Translations under genes and position numbers: made by a program
Notes under the pieces: model-generated
What the model saw: the letters and a program-made list of their open reading frames with translations, nothing else
Told to the model about the DNA's origin: nothing
Databases searched by the model: none
Shown: in pieces, positions 17,081 to 27,000 of the stretch
How positions within the stretch are numbered: the first letter of the stretch is position 1
How the letters are laid out: every line of letters starts with the position of its first letter
From: Pseudomonas jinjuensis
GTDB lineage: Bacteria > Pseudomonadota > Gammaproteobacteria > Pseudomonadales > Pseudomonadaceae
Assembly: GCF_900103845.1 (NCBI RefSeq)
Contig: NZ_FNIJ01000019.1
Location: 1-64,000, forward strand
Direction: 5' to 3'
Length of the DNA stretch: 64,000 bases

Positions 17081-17503
17081 CTACGGCTGGGCGTCGAAGA
17101 TCGCCGCCCCGCTGGCCATGTCGAAGGGCGCGGAGAAGTGCTCGTGGGCGATCTTCCACTGTCCCTGCTCGCGGCGCAGGCCGATGCTGGCGCGCATCCA
17201 CGACTGGCCCCTCTCGCCCTTCTCGTTGGTGCCGCCGCACAGCGCCAGGTAGTGGCCGAAGGCGACGTCGCCGGCGCTTTCCACGTGCAGCTCGTGCATC
17301 TCGAAGGTCGGTTCGCTGCACTGTGTCATGCAGTACTGCCAGTGCGCGATGTAGGCCTCGATGCCCCTGAACTGCAGTTGCTGGATGGCATCGAAGGCGA
17401 CCACGTCCGGGCTGTAGTGGCTGGCGATGGCCGATGCGTCGCTGGCCCTGACTGCCTGCAGCCAGCCGTCGAGCAGGCTGCGGATGGCGGGGTCGATGGT
17501 CAT
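17081..17503 (-). CDS. SnoaL/NTF2-like domain protein
   Basis: The 140-residue single-domain protein of the SnoaL-like/DUF4440 class begins MTIDPAIRSLLDGWLQAVRA with ASHYSPDVVAFD and the GIEAYIAHW segment typical of the cone-shaped NTF2 fold. Such proteins are often found with ECF41/ECF42 sigma factors and may bind a small ligand. It lies between the YCII gene (13-base gap) and the sigma factor gene (7-base gap), so it belongs to one leftward operon. I cannot tell from the sequence whether it is an enzyme or a regulator. Confidence 0.82.
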   Translation of the reverse strand: MTIDPAIRSLLDGWLQAVRASDASAIASHYSPDVVAFDAIQQLQFRGIEAYIAHWQYCMTQCSEPTFEMHELHVESAGDVAFGHYLALCGGTNEKGERGQSWMRASIGLRREQGQWKIAHEHFSAPFDMASGAAIFDAQP

Positions 17504-17516
17504 GGCGAATCCCCCT

Positions 17517-17885
17517 TCAAAGGTTGGCGAAGTGCTGCTGCCAGTCGCGGATCGGCCGCACCTCGATGGCGCCGAGACGGCCCGGCGGAATCTTCGCGGC
17601 GATCTGGATCGCCTCGTTCAGATCGCGCGCCTCGATCATGTAGAACCCGCCGAGCTGCTCGCGGGTTTCCGCGAACGGACCGTCGGTAATCGACAGCTGG
17701 CCGTTGTGATGGCGCAGGGTGGTGGCGCACTCCACCGACTGCAGCGCCTCGGCGGCAACGAAGTGGCCGCTCTCGCGCAGGCGTTCCTCGTAGGTCAGGC
17801 ACTCGTCGACCACCGCGCGGTATTCCTCGGGCGGCAGCCTGGCGGCGGCCTTTTCGTCCACGTAGATCAGGCAGAGATATTTCAT
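17517..17885 (-). CDS. YCII/DGPF-domain protein
   Basis: The 122-residue protein with the YCII (DGPF) fold begins MKYLCLIYVDEKAAARLPPE and carries the name-giving ITDGPFAETREQLGGFYMIE motif. DGPF proteins are the conserved partners and main targets of ECF42 sigma factors; their biochemical role is not settled. First gene of the operon, with a candidate ECF42 promoter 36-62 bases upstream of the start. The conserved neighbourhood makes the assignment firm even though function is unknown. Confidence 0.88.
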   Translation of the reverse strand: MKYLCLIYVDEKAAARLPPEEYRAVVDECLTYEERLRESGHFVAAEALQSVECATTLRHHNGQLSITDGPFAETREQLGGFYMIEARDLNEAIQIAAKIPPGRLGAIEVRPIRDWQQHFANL

Positions 17886-17920
17886 CGTCGGGTCCTCGGC
17901 TACGGGTGCAGATACCTATA

Positions 17921-17947
17921 GTCGTTCGGACCCGACGGAGATCGACA
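17921..17947 (-). promoter_or_regulatory. Candidate ECF42-dependent promoter
   Basis: On the reverse strand a TGTCGA element (17942-17947) is followed after 17 bases by CGAC (17921-17924), about 35 bases before the YCII start codon. TGTCGA at -35 and CGA/CGT at -10 is the type of promoter described for ECF42 sigma factors, so the operon is probably switched on by its own product. Confidence 0.5.
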
Positions 17948-17991
17948 GGGTGTCGGAAAAAAACCTTCGGGCGACGAACGCGGCCATGCCG

Positions 17992-19005
17992 TCATTCGTA
18001 GAACATGGTGAAGGTGGCGATGGTGGACACCCGCCCGGCCTTGATGTCCGCGGCGCGGGGCACGGTCTTGTGGTACTTCGCCGCCAGTTCGATGGACATC
18101 GGCATGTCCTCGGCGGTCAGCCCCGTGAGGCGCTTCTGCCCCAGCTCGACCGGCGTGGTGCTGGAAACGTCGCCGTAGTAAAGGCGCACGCCGACGCCTT
18201 CGGCCATGTCCGCCCCGCTGGCGTTGGCCAGCACGTTGCTGCCGCCCTGGGTCTGCGTGCCGTCGATCTGGTGGCTCACCTTCACCCCCTTGTCGCACTG
18301 CAGGCGGATGCTGAAGGCCGTGGCCTTGCCATTGTCCGGCGGCGTCGGCGCGGCGTCGCTGAAATCGGTCTTCGCCACCGGCGGCAGGCGCACGTCGATG
18401 TTCTGCGCGGACAGCATCTCGCAGCCCCGCGTGCCGACCACCGATGCCCCGGACAGGGTCAGCTCGGCCACCTGCCGGTCGATGTAGGAGATCGTCGATT
18501 TTCCGCCGATCGTCAGCGGCCCGGCGGACGGGTCGATGTCGCCGGTCTTGATCAGGCGTACCCACCAGTTGGTCTTCAGCGGGTACTGGGTGGGACCGAC
18601 CGCCCAGGCCAGGCTGGCGATCGGCGTCACCTTGGTGTAGTCCGGATTGCAGCTGCCGATGACCTGGTTGCACCAGAACACCGAAATGCCGATTCCCGGC
18701 ACGTTGCTGGCGAACACCGAGCTGAAGCCATTGCTGGTATAGCCAGGCACGGGTGCGCCGATGCCGGCGGCCAGGCCTCCCGCGACGTTGCCGCTGCTGT
18801 TACAGGTGAGGCTCGGCCCGGAGAAACTCATCCAGCCACTGCTCCACAGCTCGGTGCCGTTGGGGGCGTCGCGCGGGACGCTCAGGGTGGCCGGCAGGTT
18901 GATGTTGGCTACCGACTTGGAATAGCCGGGTTCGAAACTGCAGCCCGCCCACAACGACGGGGAAATCAGCAGCAGCGCGAGCCACAGCAGGATCGATCTT
19001 TTCAT
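17992..19005 (-). CDS. Two-domain fimbrial tip adhesin of a chaperone-usher system
   Basis: The 337-residue protein has a signal peptide (MKRSILLWLALLLISPSLWA) and a Cys-containing N-terminal domain (about 22-205) of the receptor-binding type. The C-terminal pilin domain begins GCEMLSAQNIDVRLP and ends in the donor-strand-accepting pattern TIATFTMFYE. That plan fits CupB6/CupD4-like adhesins, which cap the fibre and bind the surface. The ATG at 19005 places the signal peptide at the start; an in-frame start at 19029 adds 8 residues. Last gene of the fimbrial operon, 33 bases after the usher. Ligand unknown. Confidence 0.82.
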   Translation of the reverse strand: MKRSILLWLALLLISPSLWAGCSFEPGYSKSVANINLPATLSVPRDAPNGTELWSSGWMSFSGPSLTCNSSGNVAGGLAAGIGAPVPGYTSNGFSSVFASNVPGIGISVFWCNQVIGSCNPDYTKVTPIASLAWAVGPTQYPLKTNWWVRLIKTGDIDPSAGPLTIGGKSTISYIDRQVAELTLSGASVVGTRGCEMLSAQNIDVRLPPVAKTDFSDAAPTPPDNGKATAFSIRLQCDKGVKVSHQIDGTQTQGGSNVLANASGADMAEGVGVRLYYGDVSSTTPVELGQKRLTGLTAEDMPMSIELAAKYHKTVPRAADIKAGRVSTIATFTMFYE

Positions 19006-19038
19006 GAATACCTCTTCACGACATGGCATGGCTGCCGC

Positions 19039-21639
19039 TCAGCGCGCGGCGATCTCCGGGCGCCCCGCGACCCTGGAGCAGACCGCCTCGGCCTGCTGGA
19101 AGGGCGCGGCGCCCCTGTCCTGCTCCTCCGGCATCCGGTAGTCGACCCGGCACTGCCGGTCCGGACCTTCGCCCCAGCGCACCAGCAGTTGCCCCCCGTC
19201 GCCCTCGCTGCGCAGGAACACCCGGCTGCCCTGGCCGACCAGGGTCAGGCTGTTGCCCTCGGCGTCCAGCACCTCGGCGCCGACCGGCAGGTTCTGCCCG
19301 CGCTCGTCGCGCAGCAGCAGGAGCAGCGGCTTGCCGGTGACGGTCGGGTACTTGAGCATCACCACCGAGCCATGGCGCGGCGCGATGTTCTGCGAGGTGC
19401 TCTGCAGCTCGACGTCCTCGGAAGTGCCCTTGGGATCGAGCGCGATTTCGTTCTGCCGATAGGGCATCAGGCCGGAGACCACCCCGTAGCCGTCGCCATC
19501 GACCTGGCCGCCGCTGCTGTTGAGCAGGCGCGCGCCCTCGGCGCCCTTGGCCTCGACCACCACCCGGGTTTCGCCCTGGGACTGGCTGAAGGTCACGCCG
19601 CCCGGATGCGCCACCACGCTGCCGCTCAGGCCCAGGCTGGCCTGGTTGTAGCCATCGCCGCTGCTGTAGCTGCCGGACAGGTTGGTCTTCGCCGCGCGGT
19701 ACTGCATGTTGACGCCGGCGTCGCTGGAGTTGCCGCCATCGCTGCGGCTGCGCGAGCCGTACACGCCGTAGTTGAACTGGTTGAACTCGCCGAGCGCGCC
19801 GGACAGGCTGAGCTGGCTGCTGAGGTCGCCATTATCCGAGCGCGTGGTGGAGCTGCTCAGGTAGGGCGCATGGGCGGAACGGCCGAGCGGCAGCGACACG
19901 CTGAGCATGTACCGGGTCTCGTCGTCTCCGCGATCGGACTGCGTGCGGCTGGCCGACAGGCTGAAGCTGCCCCAGCGGAAGGAATTGGAATAGCCGGCCT
20001 GGTAGCTCATGTCGCCACCCTTGCCGGTGTTCCAGTAGTTCTGCGCCGAGCCGCTGAGGAACAGGCTGCCGTAGTTCAGGCCCAGCGGCTGGCTGACGTT
20101 GACCTGGAAGCGGTTGCGCTGGCGGAAGCTGTCGAATCCCGACTCGTCGCGCAGCCGCGCGTAGTCGCCGAAAGCGAGATAACCCTCGCTGGAGAAGCGG
20201 TAGGCCGCCACCACGAAGTTGGTCTGGGTCGGCTCCACCAGCTTGCTGTAGCTGAGCCGGTAGCTCTGCCCGGCGGGGCTGCCGCCCAGGCTGTCGGCAC
20301 CATCCAGCCCGGAGGCCTGGGAGTGGGTGACGTCGAAGGCGAAGGCGCCCAGCGAGGTGCTCAACGCCACGCCGCCCTGCACGGCCAGGTACTGCTCGGC
20401 GACGATGCTGCCGGTGTAGCCGGTCACCAGGTTGGAGATGCCGCGCTGGTAGGTGCCCTGGACGAACTCCGGGGCATCGTCGAGGCGGTCGTCGCGGTAC
20501 CTGCCGGCCACCACGCTGTAGCGCGACACGCCGGGGCGCAGCAGCTGCGCCACCGAGGCGAAGGGCACGGTGAAGCGCCGCTCGCGGCCGTCGGCCTCGC
20601 TCACGGTCACTTCCAGGTCGCCGGAATAGCCGGTGTTGTAGAGGTCGTCGATGACGAACGGGCCCGGCGCCACGGTGGTTTCGTAGAGCACGTTGCCGCC
20701 CTGGCGCACGGTGACCCTGGCGTTGCTTTCGGCGGTGCCACGGATCGCCGGGGCGAAGCCGCGCTGCGAGTCGGGCAGCATGCGTTCGTCCGAGGCCAGC
20801 TGCACGCCGGTGTAGGGCACGCTGTCGAACAGGTCCGCCGGGGTGAAGTACTCGCCCACGGTCAGCTGCGACTTCAGCCGGGTGACGTCGCGCTGGGCGT
20901 AGCTGCTGACGGCGTCGTAGCGGCTCGAAGCGGCGCCGTCGCCGCTGCTGCGGCTGTAGCTGCCGTTGTGGCGCATGCGCCAGTCGCCCAGGTTCACCCC
21001 GGCGTTCACGCCGGTGTAGTACTGGGTCTGCCGGTCGCCGCCGAACTCGCTGCGGAAGGCGTTGGCGTTGTAGTCGACGAACGCCGCGGTGACGCCACGA
21101 TCCCAGTCGCGCGGATCGACATGGCCGCGGGCGACGCGGCTGAGATAGGCCTGCGGAATGCTCAGGTCGACCCGCAGGTCGGCAAGGTTGAAGTCGACGC
21201 GGGCGCCCGGCACCAGGCGGGCGATATCGACGCAATCCTGCTCGGCCAGGGCGCGCGCAGCCTCGGCGTCGGGCAGCTTGTCGAGGTTCAGGCCGATGCT
21301 GGCGAGGTCGGTGCGCCTGAAGCAATAGCAGGAGGATTCCCCCTTGGCAGCGCCGTCACGCACGCTGACTTCCAGGCGGCCGATCCAGTTCTGGTTGAGG
21401 TAGACATCCGGCCGGTAGCTGCCCGGCGTCACCGGGTTGCCATGCTCGAAGCGCGTGAGATCGACCGAGCGGCCTTCCTTGCCACGCAGGAAGGCCGGGT
21501 TGAAGGAGGCGAAACCTTCCGCCTCGGCCACGCCGGGCGTGAGGCCCGCCCCGGCTGCCACGGCGGCGGCCAGCAGGGCGCGCCGCGGACATGCCGGCAG
21601 CCAGCCCCTGCTGCCATGCAGTACGGACGTCGAAGACAT
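19039..21639 (-). CDS. Fimbrial outer-membrane usher (FimD/PapC/CupD3-like)
   Basis: The 866-residue usher has a signal region ending near GVAEAEGFASFNPAFL, the N-terminal chaperone-binding domain, a 24-strand beta barrel interrupted by the plug domain (ARVTVRQGGNVLYETTVAPGPFVI), and two C-terminal Ig-like domains ending with the conserved Cys pair (RQCRVDY and AEAVCSRV). The NDLYNTGYSGDLEVTVSEADG-type segment is well kept. It gates export and assembly of subunits across the outer membrane. It follows the chaperone gene by 67 bases and precedes the adhesin. Full length with no frameshift, so the system looks functional. Confidence 0.94.
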   Translation of the reverse strand: MSSTSVLHGSRGWLPACPRRALLAAAVAAGAGLTPGVAEAEGFASFNPAFLRGKEGRSVDLTRFEHGNPVTPGSYRPDVYLNQNWIGRLEVSVRDGAAKGESSCYCFRRTDLASIGLNLDKLPDAEAARALAEQDCVDIARLVPGARVDFNLADLRVDLSIPQAYLSRVARGHVDPRDWDRGVTAAFVDYNANAFRSEFGGDRQTQYYTGVNAGVNLGDWRMRHNGSYSRSSGDGAASSRYDAVSSYAQRDVTRLKSQLTVGEYFTPADLFDSVPYTGVQLASDERMLPDSQRGFAPAIRGTAESNARVTVRQGGNVLYETTVAPGPFVIDDLYNTGYSGDLEVTVSEADGRERRFTVPFASVAQLLRPGVSRYSVVAGRYRDDRLDDAPEFVQGTYQRGISNLVTGYTGSIVAEQYLAVQGGVALSTSLGAFAFDVTHSQASGLDGADSLGGSPAGQSYRLSYSKLVEPTQTNFVVAAYRFSSEGYLAFGDYARLRDESGFDSFRQRNRFQVNVSQPLGLNYGSLFLSGSAQNYWNTGKGGDMSYQAGYSNSFRWGSFSLSASRTQSDRGDDETRYMLSVSLPLGRSAHAPYLSSSTTRSDNGDLSSQLSLSGALGEFNQFNYGVYGSRSRSDGGNSSDAGVNMQYRAAKTNLSGSYSSGDGYNQASLGLSGSVVAHPGGVTFSQSQGETRVVVEAKGAEGARLLNSSGGQVDGDGYGVVSGLMPYRQNEIALDPKGTSEDVELQSTSQNIAPRHGSVVMLKYPTVTGKPLLLLLRDERGQNLPVGAEVLDAEGNSLTLVGQGSRVFLRSEGDGGQLLVRWGEGPDRQCRVDYRMPEEQDRGAAPFQQAEAVCSRVAGRPEIAAR

Positions 21640-21706
21640 CTAGACCCTCTCGCGGTTCGAAACGGATGGAACATGCTGCGGGCGCCTCCTTTGCGGAGGC
21701 GGCCGG

Positions 21707-22453
21707 TCAGTCCTGGCGCAGCGCGGTTTCCTGCTCGGGAGCCACGCCGTGGTCGCTCATCCAGCGGTAGCGCAGGCGCGCACCGGCGACCTGGCCGCCG
21801 AAGCCCGGCAGGGAAAACTCGTGGCGGCTGTACGGGGCGATCATTCCGCCGCCGGTGTCATGGCGCTTGCCGCCCTGCTCCAGGACGAGGGAGCTGTAGG
21901 AAAGGTGGTAGGGGCTGTCGTTCTCGCCGCGCAGCACATGGCCGCCGGCCCCCGGCACCACCCGCCACTTCACCGCCTTGATCGCCTCCGGCAGATTTCC
22001 GGGCAGGCCGGCCGGGCGGTAGAACAGCTTGAGCCGCGAGCGGACGGCGATCTGCATGAGGTTCCGGTCGGCATCCTGCGGCAGCGAAGGCACCTCCAGC
22101 GCGTTGAACCAGAACAGCGATTCGCGATCCTGCGGCAGTTTTTCCCCGGTGAAGACCACCCGCACGCTCTGCCCCTTCTGCGGGTCGAGGCGGAAGATCG
22201 GCGGCGTGATCAGGAACGGGGCGTCGGCGTCCTGCGGTTCCGCCCGGGGATCGCCACGGTCGGCCCAGACCTGCATCAGCACCGGGCTGCTGCCCTTGTT
22301 GGTCAGCTTGACCGTGACTTCCCGTTCCTTGGCTGGATAGATCACCCGCGTGCCGTCGATGAGCACTCCGGCCCAGGACGCTGGAATGGCGAACGCGGAA
22401 AGCAGCAGGCCGGCGGCCAGCTGGCGAAGGTTGGGGAGATGGCGGAAACGCAT
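21707..22453 (-). CDS. Periplasmic fimbrial chaperone (PapD/CupD2-like)
   Basis: The 248-residue chaperone has a signal peptide (about residues 1-28) and two Ig domains. The first has the conserved Arg in GTRVIYPAKEREV and the family signature ESLFWFNALEVP; the basic residue of RLKLFYRP completes the subunit-binding cleft. It donates a strand to fold and carry subunits to the usher. It is placed between subunit (49-base gap) and usher. The locus has only one chaperone, whereas cupD of P. aeruginosa PAPI-1 has two (cupD2 and cupD5), so this cluster is a simpler variant. Confidence 0.93.
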   Translation of the reverse strand: MRFRHLPNLRQLAAGLLLSAFAIPASWAGVLIDGTRVIYPAKEREVTVKLTNKGSSPVLMQVWADRGDPRAEPQDADAPFLITPPIFRLDPQKGQSVRVVFTGEKLPQDRESLFWFNALEVPSLPQDADRNLMQIAVRSRLKLFYRPAGLPGNLPEAIKAVKWRVVPGAGGHVLRGENDSPYHLSYSSLVLEQGGKRHDTGGGMIAPYSRHEFSLPGFGGQVAGARLRYRWMSDHGVAPEQETALRQD

Positions 22454-22502
22454 TGCGGGGGCACCTTGGGTTGGCCCGGGACAACGCCCCGGGCCGGGAG
22501 GA

Positions 22503-23042
22503 TCACTCGTAGGTCAGCTGGAAGTTGGCCATGGCCGATACGTCGCCGGCGCCGGCACCGCCTTCCTGGGAGTAGTACTGGGCGTAGTACTGCAGGGTGA
22601 CCGGTGCGCCGCCGCTGACGGTGACCGCACGGGCCGATTGCGACAGGGCGTCGTCGGTGTTGATGTTGATGACGTTCTGGTTCTGGTCGAGCAGCTGGAC
22701 CTGGACCTTGTCGGCATCCGCACCGTTCTTCAGGTTGCCGTAGGCATCGACGTTGCTGTCCGGGGTGAAGGCGGCGGACACCTTGATGCCGTCGTCGCAG
22801 CTGCTGACCTGCATGGCGAAGCCGGTACGGCCGGTGCTGCTCTGCGGATCGGCCAGCAGGGTCTTGTCGACGGTCGGCAGGTGCACGTCCAGATTGGTCG
22901 AAGCGGAATCGAGCACGCAGCTGGTTTCGGTGACCTTGCCGGTGATGTTGATGATGCCGGTTTGCGGGGTGGCGGCGCTGACGCCCATGGATACCCCGGC
23001 GCCAGCCAGGACGATCACTGCGCCAAGCAGTTGCTGTTTCAT
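22503..23042 (-). CDS. Major fimbrial subunit (CupD1/CupC1-like pilin)
   Basis: The 179-residue protein has a signal peptide ending GVSAA and the pilin domain with the conserved disulfide pair (ETSCVLDS and VSSCDDGIK). The C-terminus (SAMANFQLTYE) has the alternating hydrophobic pattern and penultimate Tyr typical of chaperone-usher subunits. The ATG at 23042 has a GGAG 8 bases upstream; the longer in-frame start at 23213 would put 57 untypical residues before the signal peptide. First structural gene of the fimbrial operon. The 274-base space before the RcsB-like regulator gene presumably carries the fimbrial promoter. Confidence 0.9.
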   Translation of the reverse strand: MKQQLLGAVIVLAGAGVSMGVSAATPQTGIINITGKVTETSCVLDSASTNLDVHLPTVDKTLLADPQSSTGRTGFAMQVSSCDDGIKVSAAFTPDSNVDAYGNLKNGADADKVQVQLLDQNQNVININTDDALSQSARAVTVSGGAPVTLQYYAQYYSQEGGAGAGDVSAMANFQLTYE

Positions 23043-23316
23043 GATGGAACTCCAGTTTGCGTGTTTCCGATTGGCGGCCGGCTGGGTGCGCCGTTCGCTT
23101 GCGTGGGCCCGAAGAGCCGCTTCGCCGGCACGGTCCGGAAAGATGGACGGCAGGCCGGCGCGCCGGGCTGGTGCGCACTTTAGGAAAGCTCCGAGGACGG
23201 AAACATCAGACAAATCTCAAAGCCCGCCAGCGGCAGGCTTCGGGATATCAGGAGAATCGGGGCGGGCTGGAAGCGCCCTCGGCAACGGCCTGGGTGCGGA
23301 TGAGGGGAAACGGGTG
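23043..23316. promoter_or_regulatory. Intergenic region between RcsB-like gene and fimbrial operon
   Basis: The 274-base gap contains no convincing gene. It must hold the end of the regulatory transcript and, if the fimbrial operon has its own promoter, that promoter and the RcsB-type binding site. Short inverted sequences (AAGCCCGCCAGCGGCAGGCTT, about 23220-23240) could form a weak terminator. No sigma-70 consensus stood out to me. Confidence 0.4.
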
Positions 23317-23967
23317 TTACTGGAACAGATTGGCCTTGATGCAGAACAGCACCAGCGCCTGGTCGCTGTCGACGTCCAGCTTGCGCATGGCGGCGATCTT
23401 CTGCGCGCTCACGGTCTTCACGCTGCGTTTCAGGTGTACGGCGATCTCGCCCACGCTCATGCCGGAAACGAAATGCCGCAGCACCTCGAACTCCTTCACC
23501 GACAGGCTGGCGAGGCGCGCGCCGACGTCGTCCTCGCAGGGCGCCACGCTGCTGCCCGAGCGCATGCCCGGGCCGCGGTAGGTGCGTCCGCGGGAAAGCG
23601 CGGCCAGGGCCACGAGGATCTCGTTGAGGTCGCCGTTCTTCAGCACCACGCCGGACACGCCGAGATCGTACAGGCTGGTCAGGATCAGGTTGTTCGACAG
23701 CATGGTGAGGATCAGGATGCGGGTTTGCGGAAAGTGCCGCAGCAGGTAGTCGATGAGCTTGAGGCCGTCGCCATAGGTCAGGTCGCCAGGCATGTTGTAG
23801 TCGGTGACCACGATGTCCGGCCCGCACTCCACGCACAGCCGCACCAGTTCGCTCGAATTGTAGGCCTCGCCGACCACGGCGAAGCGCGCATCGCGCTCTA
23901 TCACTTCGCGAACCCCCGCCAGCACGATGGGATGGTCATCCGCCAATACAACCCTGACTGCTTCCAT
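23317..23967 (-). CDS. RcsB/RocA-like response regulator (REC + LuxR HTH), fimbrial activator
   Basis: The 216-residue regulator has a receiver domain with phospho-acceptor Asp56 in DIVVTDYNMPG. The RcsB-subfamily insert GDLTYGDGLKLIDYL clearly separates it from NarL-type regulators. A C-terminal LuxR-type HTH follows (LSVKEFEVLRHFVSG and RSVKTVSAQKIAAMRKL). In PA14 the equivalent RcsB activates cupD; RocA1 activates cupB/cupC. It follows the HPt-bearing kinase and directly precedes the fimbrial genes, so it is the likely activator of this operon. The ATG at 23967 is chosen; an in-frame start at 24000 adds 11 residues. Confidence 0.88.
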   Translation of the reverse strand: MEAVRVVLADDHPIVLAGVREVIERDARFAVVGEAYNSSELVRLCVECGPDIVVTDYNMPGDLTYGDGLKLIDYLLRHFPQTRILILTMLSNNLILTSLYDLGVSGVVLKNGDLNEILVALAALSRGRTYRGPGMRSGSSVAPCEDDVGARLASLSVKEFEVLRHFVSGMSVGEIAVHLKRSVKTVSAQKIAAMRKLDVDSDQALVLFCIKANLFQ

Positions 23968-24048
23968 AAGCGTTTCATCGCTCCAAACGATTGCGACCAA
24001 CGGGAACTGCTCGGAAAAGCCCGGCAGCCATCAGTTCAAGACTAGCCC

Positions 24049-27000
24049 TCATGGCGCCGCCAGGGCTTTCTCCACGCGTTCCAGCAGTGCCTCCACCGCT
24101 GCATCCAGTGCATCCCCGGGCCGCTCCGCGATCAGGGTGTCTTCCATGACGCCGCAGGCATTGGCCAGGGCGTGCGCCTGCACCACCGCCAGGGCGCCGC
24201 GCAGGCGGTGCACCACCTGCCGCACGCCATCCAGGTCGCCCTGCTGCAGGGCCGTGCGCGCCTTCTCGATGTCCTCGCGCATGGTCCGCACGAACAGCAC
24301 ACGCATCTTCGGCGAAACCTCGATGCGCTCATCGTCCTCCAGCGGCGCTGCCGCCTCTGGCGTTTCGACGAGCGGCAGCGCGATGCCGTCGCAGACCCTG
24401 CGCAGGCCGTTGTGCAGGGTGCGCAGGCTCATCGGCTTGACCAGCCAGGCATTCATGCCCACCGCCATGCAGCGCTCCCCCTCCTCGCGCATGGCGTTGG
24501 CGGTGACGCCGATGACCGGTATGCGCGCGTCGCGCTGGCGCAACGCACGGACCAGTTCGTAGCCGTTCATCTGCGGCATGTTCACGTCGGTCAGGAGCAC
24601 GTCGAAGGCGCCCGGCGCCCAGTGCTGCAGGGCTTCCTGGCCATTCGCCGCGATGGTCGCGGTGCAGCCCAGCTCTTCCAGCTGCTCCTTCAGCAGCAGC
24701 TGGTTGATCGGGTTGTCTTCGGCGACCAGCACGCGCAGGCCGAGCCTGGTCAATCGCGCCGCCGGTTCCTCCTCCGCCGCCAGCACCGTCTCGCCACGCT
24801 GGGCGAGCAGCAGCGCCTGGCCGATCCCGCGCAGGTGATGGATGCTCACCCGCCAGCCCTGCTCGCCCGCCTGCGGCTGGTAGCCGCCGTCGTGGCAGGC
24901 GCAGACCCGCGGGCCGCTCCAGGCGGGCTCGATCCGCGCCTCCGGCAGCAGGTCGAGCAGCACGGCTCCGGGGGGCGGCGCCTCCGGCAGCTGCTCGACG
25001 ACCATGCCGATCGCCCCCCAGCGCTCGACCCAGGCGGCGAAACCGGCCGCCAGCTCCCTGGCCGGCGCGCGCACGTAGATGCTGCCCTCCTGCAGGCCGA
25101 CGCCGTCGAGCGCAACCTGGCGCTCCTCGACCACCTCCAGGCGCAACGCGAGGCTGAAGCTGCTGCCCAGGCCAACTTCGCTGACCACGCGCAGGGTGCC
25201 GTTCAGCATCTGGCTGAGGTTCCAGCAGATCGACAGGCCCAGCCCGGTGCCGGCGATGGTGTGCTGGTGGCCGTGGACCTGGTAGAACGGCTCGAACAGG
25301 CGCCGCTGCTGTTCCTGGGAAATCCCGATGCCGGTATCGGTGACCTGCCATTGCAGCTCCACCTGGCCATTCCGGCGTTCCAGCACCTTCAGGCGCAGCA
25401 CCACCCGGCCGAAGTCGGTGAACTTCAGCGCATTGCTCAGCAGGTTGTTGAGAATCTGCCTGATCCGCGCCGCATCGCCGTGGAGCAGGCCCGGCAGCCC
25501 GGCATCCAGGCAGGAGTAGAGCTGCAGGCCCTTGCTCTCGGCCATGGCGGCATGTCCGCGCATGACCTCCTCGGCCAGCTCCAGCGGGCTGAATTCCACC
25601 TCCTCCAGCGCCATCTGCCCGGCCTCGATCTTCGACACGTCGAGGATGTCGCTGATCAGTTGCAGCAATGTCGAGGACGAGCGCTGGATGGTGCTCAGGT
25701 ATTCCTGCTGCTGGCGCGTCAGGCTGGTCAGGCCGAGCAGTTCCAGGGTGCCCAGCACGCCGTACAGCGGTGTGCGGATCTCGTGGCTCATGGTCGCCAG
25801 GAACAGTGTCTTGGCCTCGCTGGCCGCATCCGCCGAGCGTTTCGCCTCGACCAGTGCGCTCTGTGCATCCTTGTGCGTGGTGATGTCGTTGAACGCGCAG
25901 AGCACCACGTCCTCGCCGTGATAGCGGGTCGGTGCGAACCGGGCGTACAGGTAGCGCTCGCCGAGCACCGCGCAGATATCGCCGCCGGCCTCCTCCGGCA
26001 ACTGCGAGAAGTCCCAGTCGCGACTCAGCCTGGTGATCTCCTGCGCATCGCCGAGCCACAGCTCGGCCAGGCGGTTCTGCAGCAGCACCTCGCGGGTGTC
26101 GCGGCGCAGCACGCAGAGCGCGACCGGCGCGGTATGGATCACCGCGCGGCTGAAGACTTCGCTCTCGACGATCTCGCTGTGCGCCTGCCGGGCCGGCAGC
26201 ACCACCCGCCGCGAGTACCAGTGCGAGGCGTACCAGCCGCCGCCGATGCAGCCGAACAGCGCAGCGAGGATGCCGAGCAACTGCCAGCGGGCATAACTGA
26301 AGAAACTCTCGTAGTCGATCCGGTAGACCGCCACCCAGCCGCCGTCCGGCAGGCTGCCGAGCTTCATCAGCACGCCCCGGCGGGTCAGGCTCATGCCTTC
26401 ATCGGCGCCCTGCAACAGCTCCGCCGGGCCATATACCACCTCGCCGCCAGGCTCCATCAGGGCCAGTTCGGTGAAGAAGCGCTGGCCGAGCAGCCGCACG
26501 AAGTCGTTGATCCGCGCCATCTCCAGCAGGGTGACGGCGACCAGTTGGCGCGTGGGACTGTTCTCCCACCACAACTCGTCCGGCAGGTCGACGCTGATGT
26601 GGCCGAGCAGCGCCTGGCTGTTGCCGTAGAAGGCGCCGGCGCGCCCCCAGTGCACGCGCATGTCGCCGCGCGGCGGCGGCTTCTCGCGCAGCCGTTCGAG
26701 AATGCGCCCGATCACTTCCAGGTAGGTGTCGCGCGCCAGCCCGCCATGGCCCGGCGAGCTGTTCAGCGACGGCACGGCAAGGCTGGTGTCGCCGGTGAGG
26801 TTGAGCAACACCGTCTTCGGCGCCGGGTAGGCCGAGGTGCTCCAGAAACTGCTGTAGTAGTTGGCCACCATCACCCCGATGGAAAACGGCCCGCCCGACA
26901 GCTCGGACGGCGACGCATGTTCGCGGGTGGCCAGGGTGAACGGCAGGGAGAAGGAGAACTCGCGCCCCTCGTGGATCTCCAGGTCGCCCTCGCGCATCAG

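Noticed and set aside
17950-21981. Very long open frame (1343 codons) opposite the fimbrial genes
   Set aside because: It lies antisense to adhesin, usher and chaperone with clear family motifs; the frame is open only because of GC-rich codon bias, and its protein is low-complexity Arg/Ala/Gly/His sequence.
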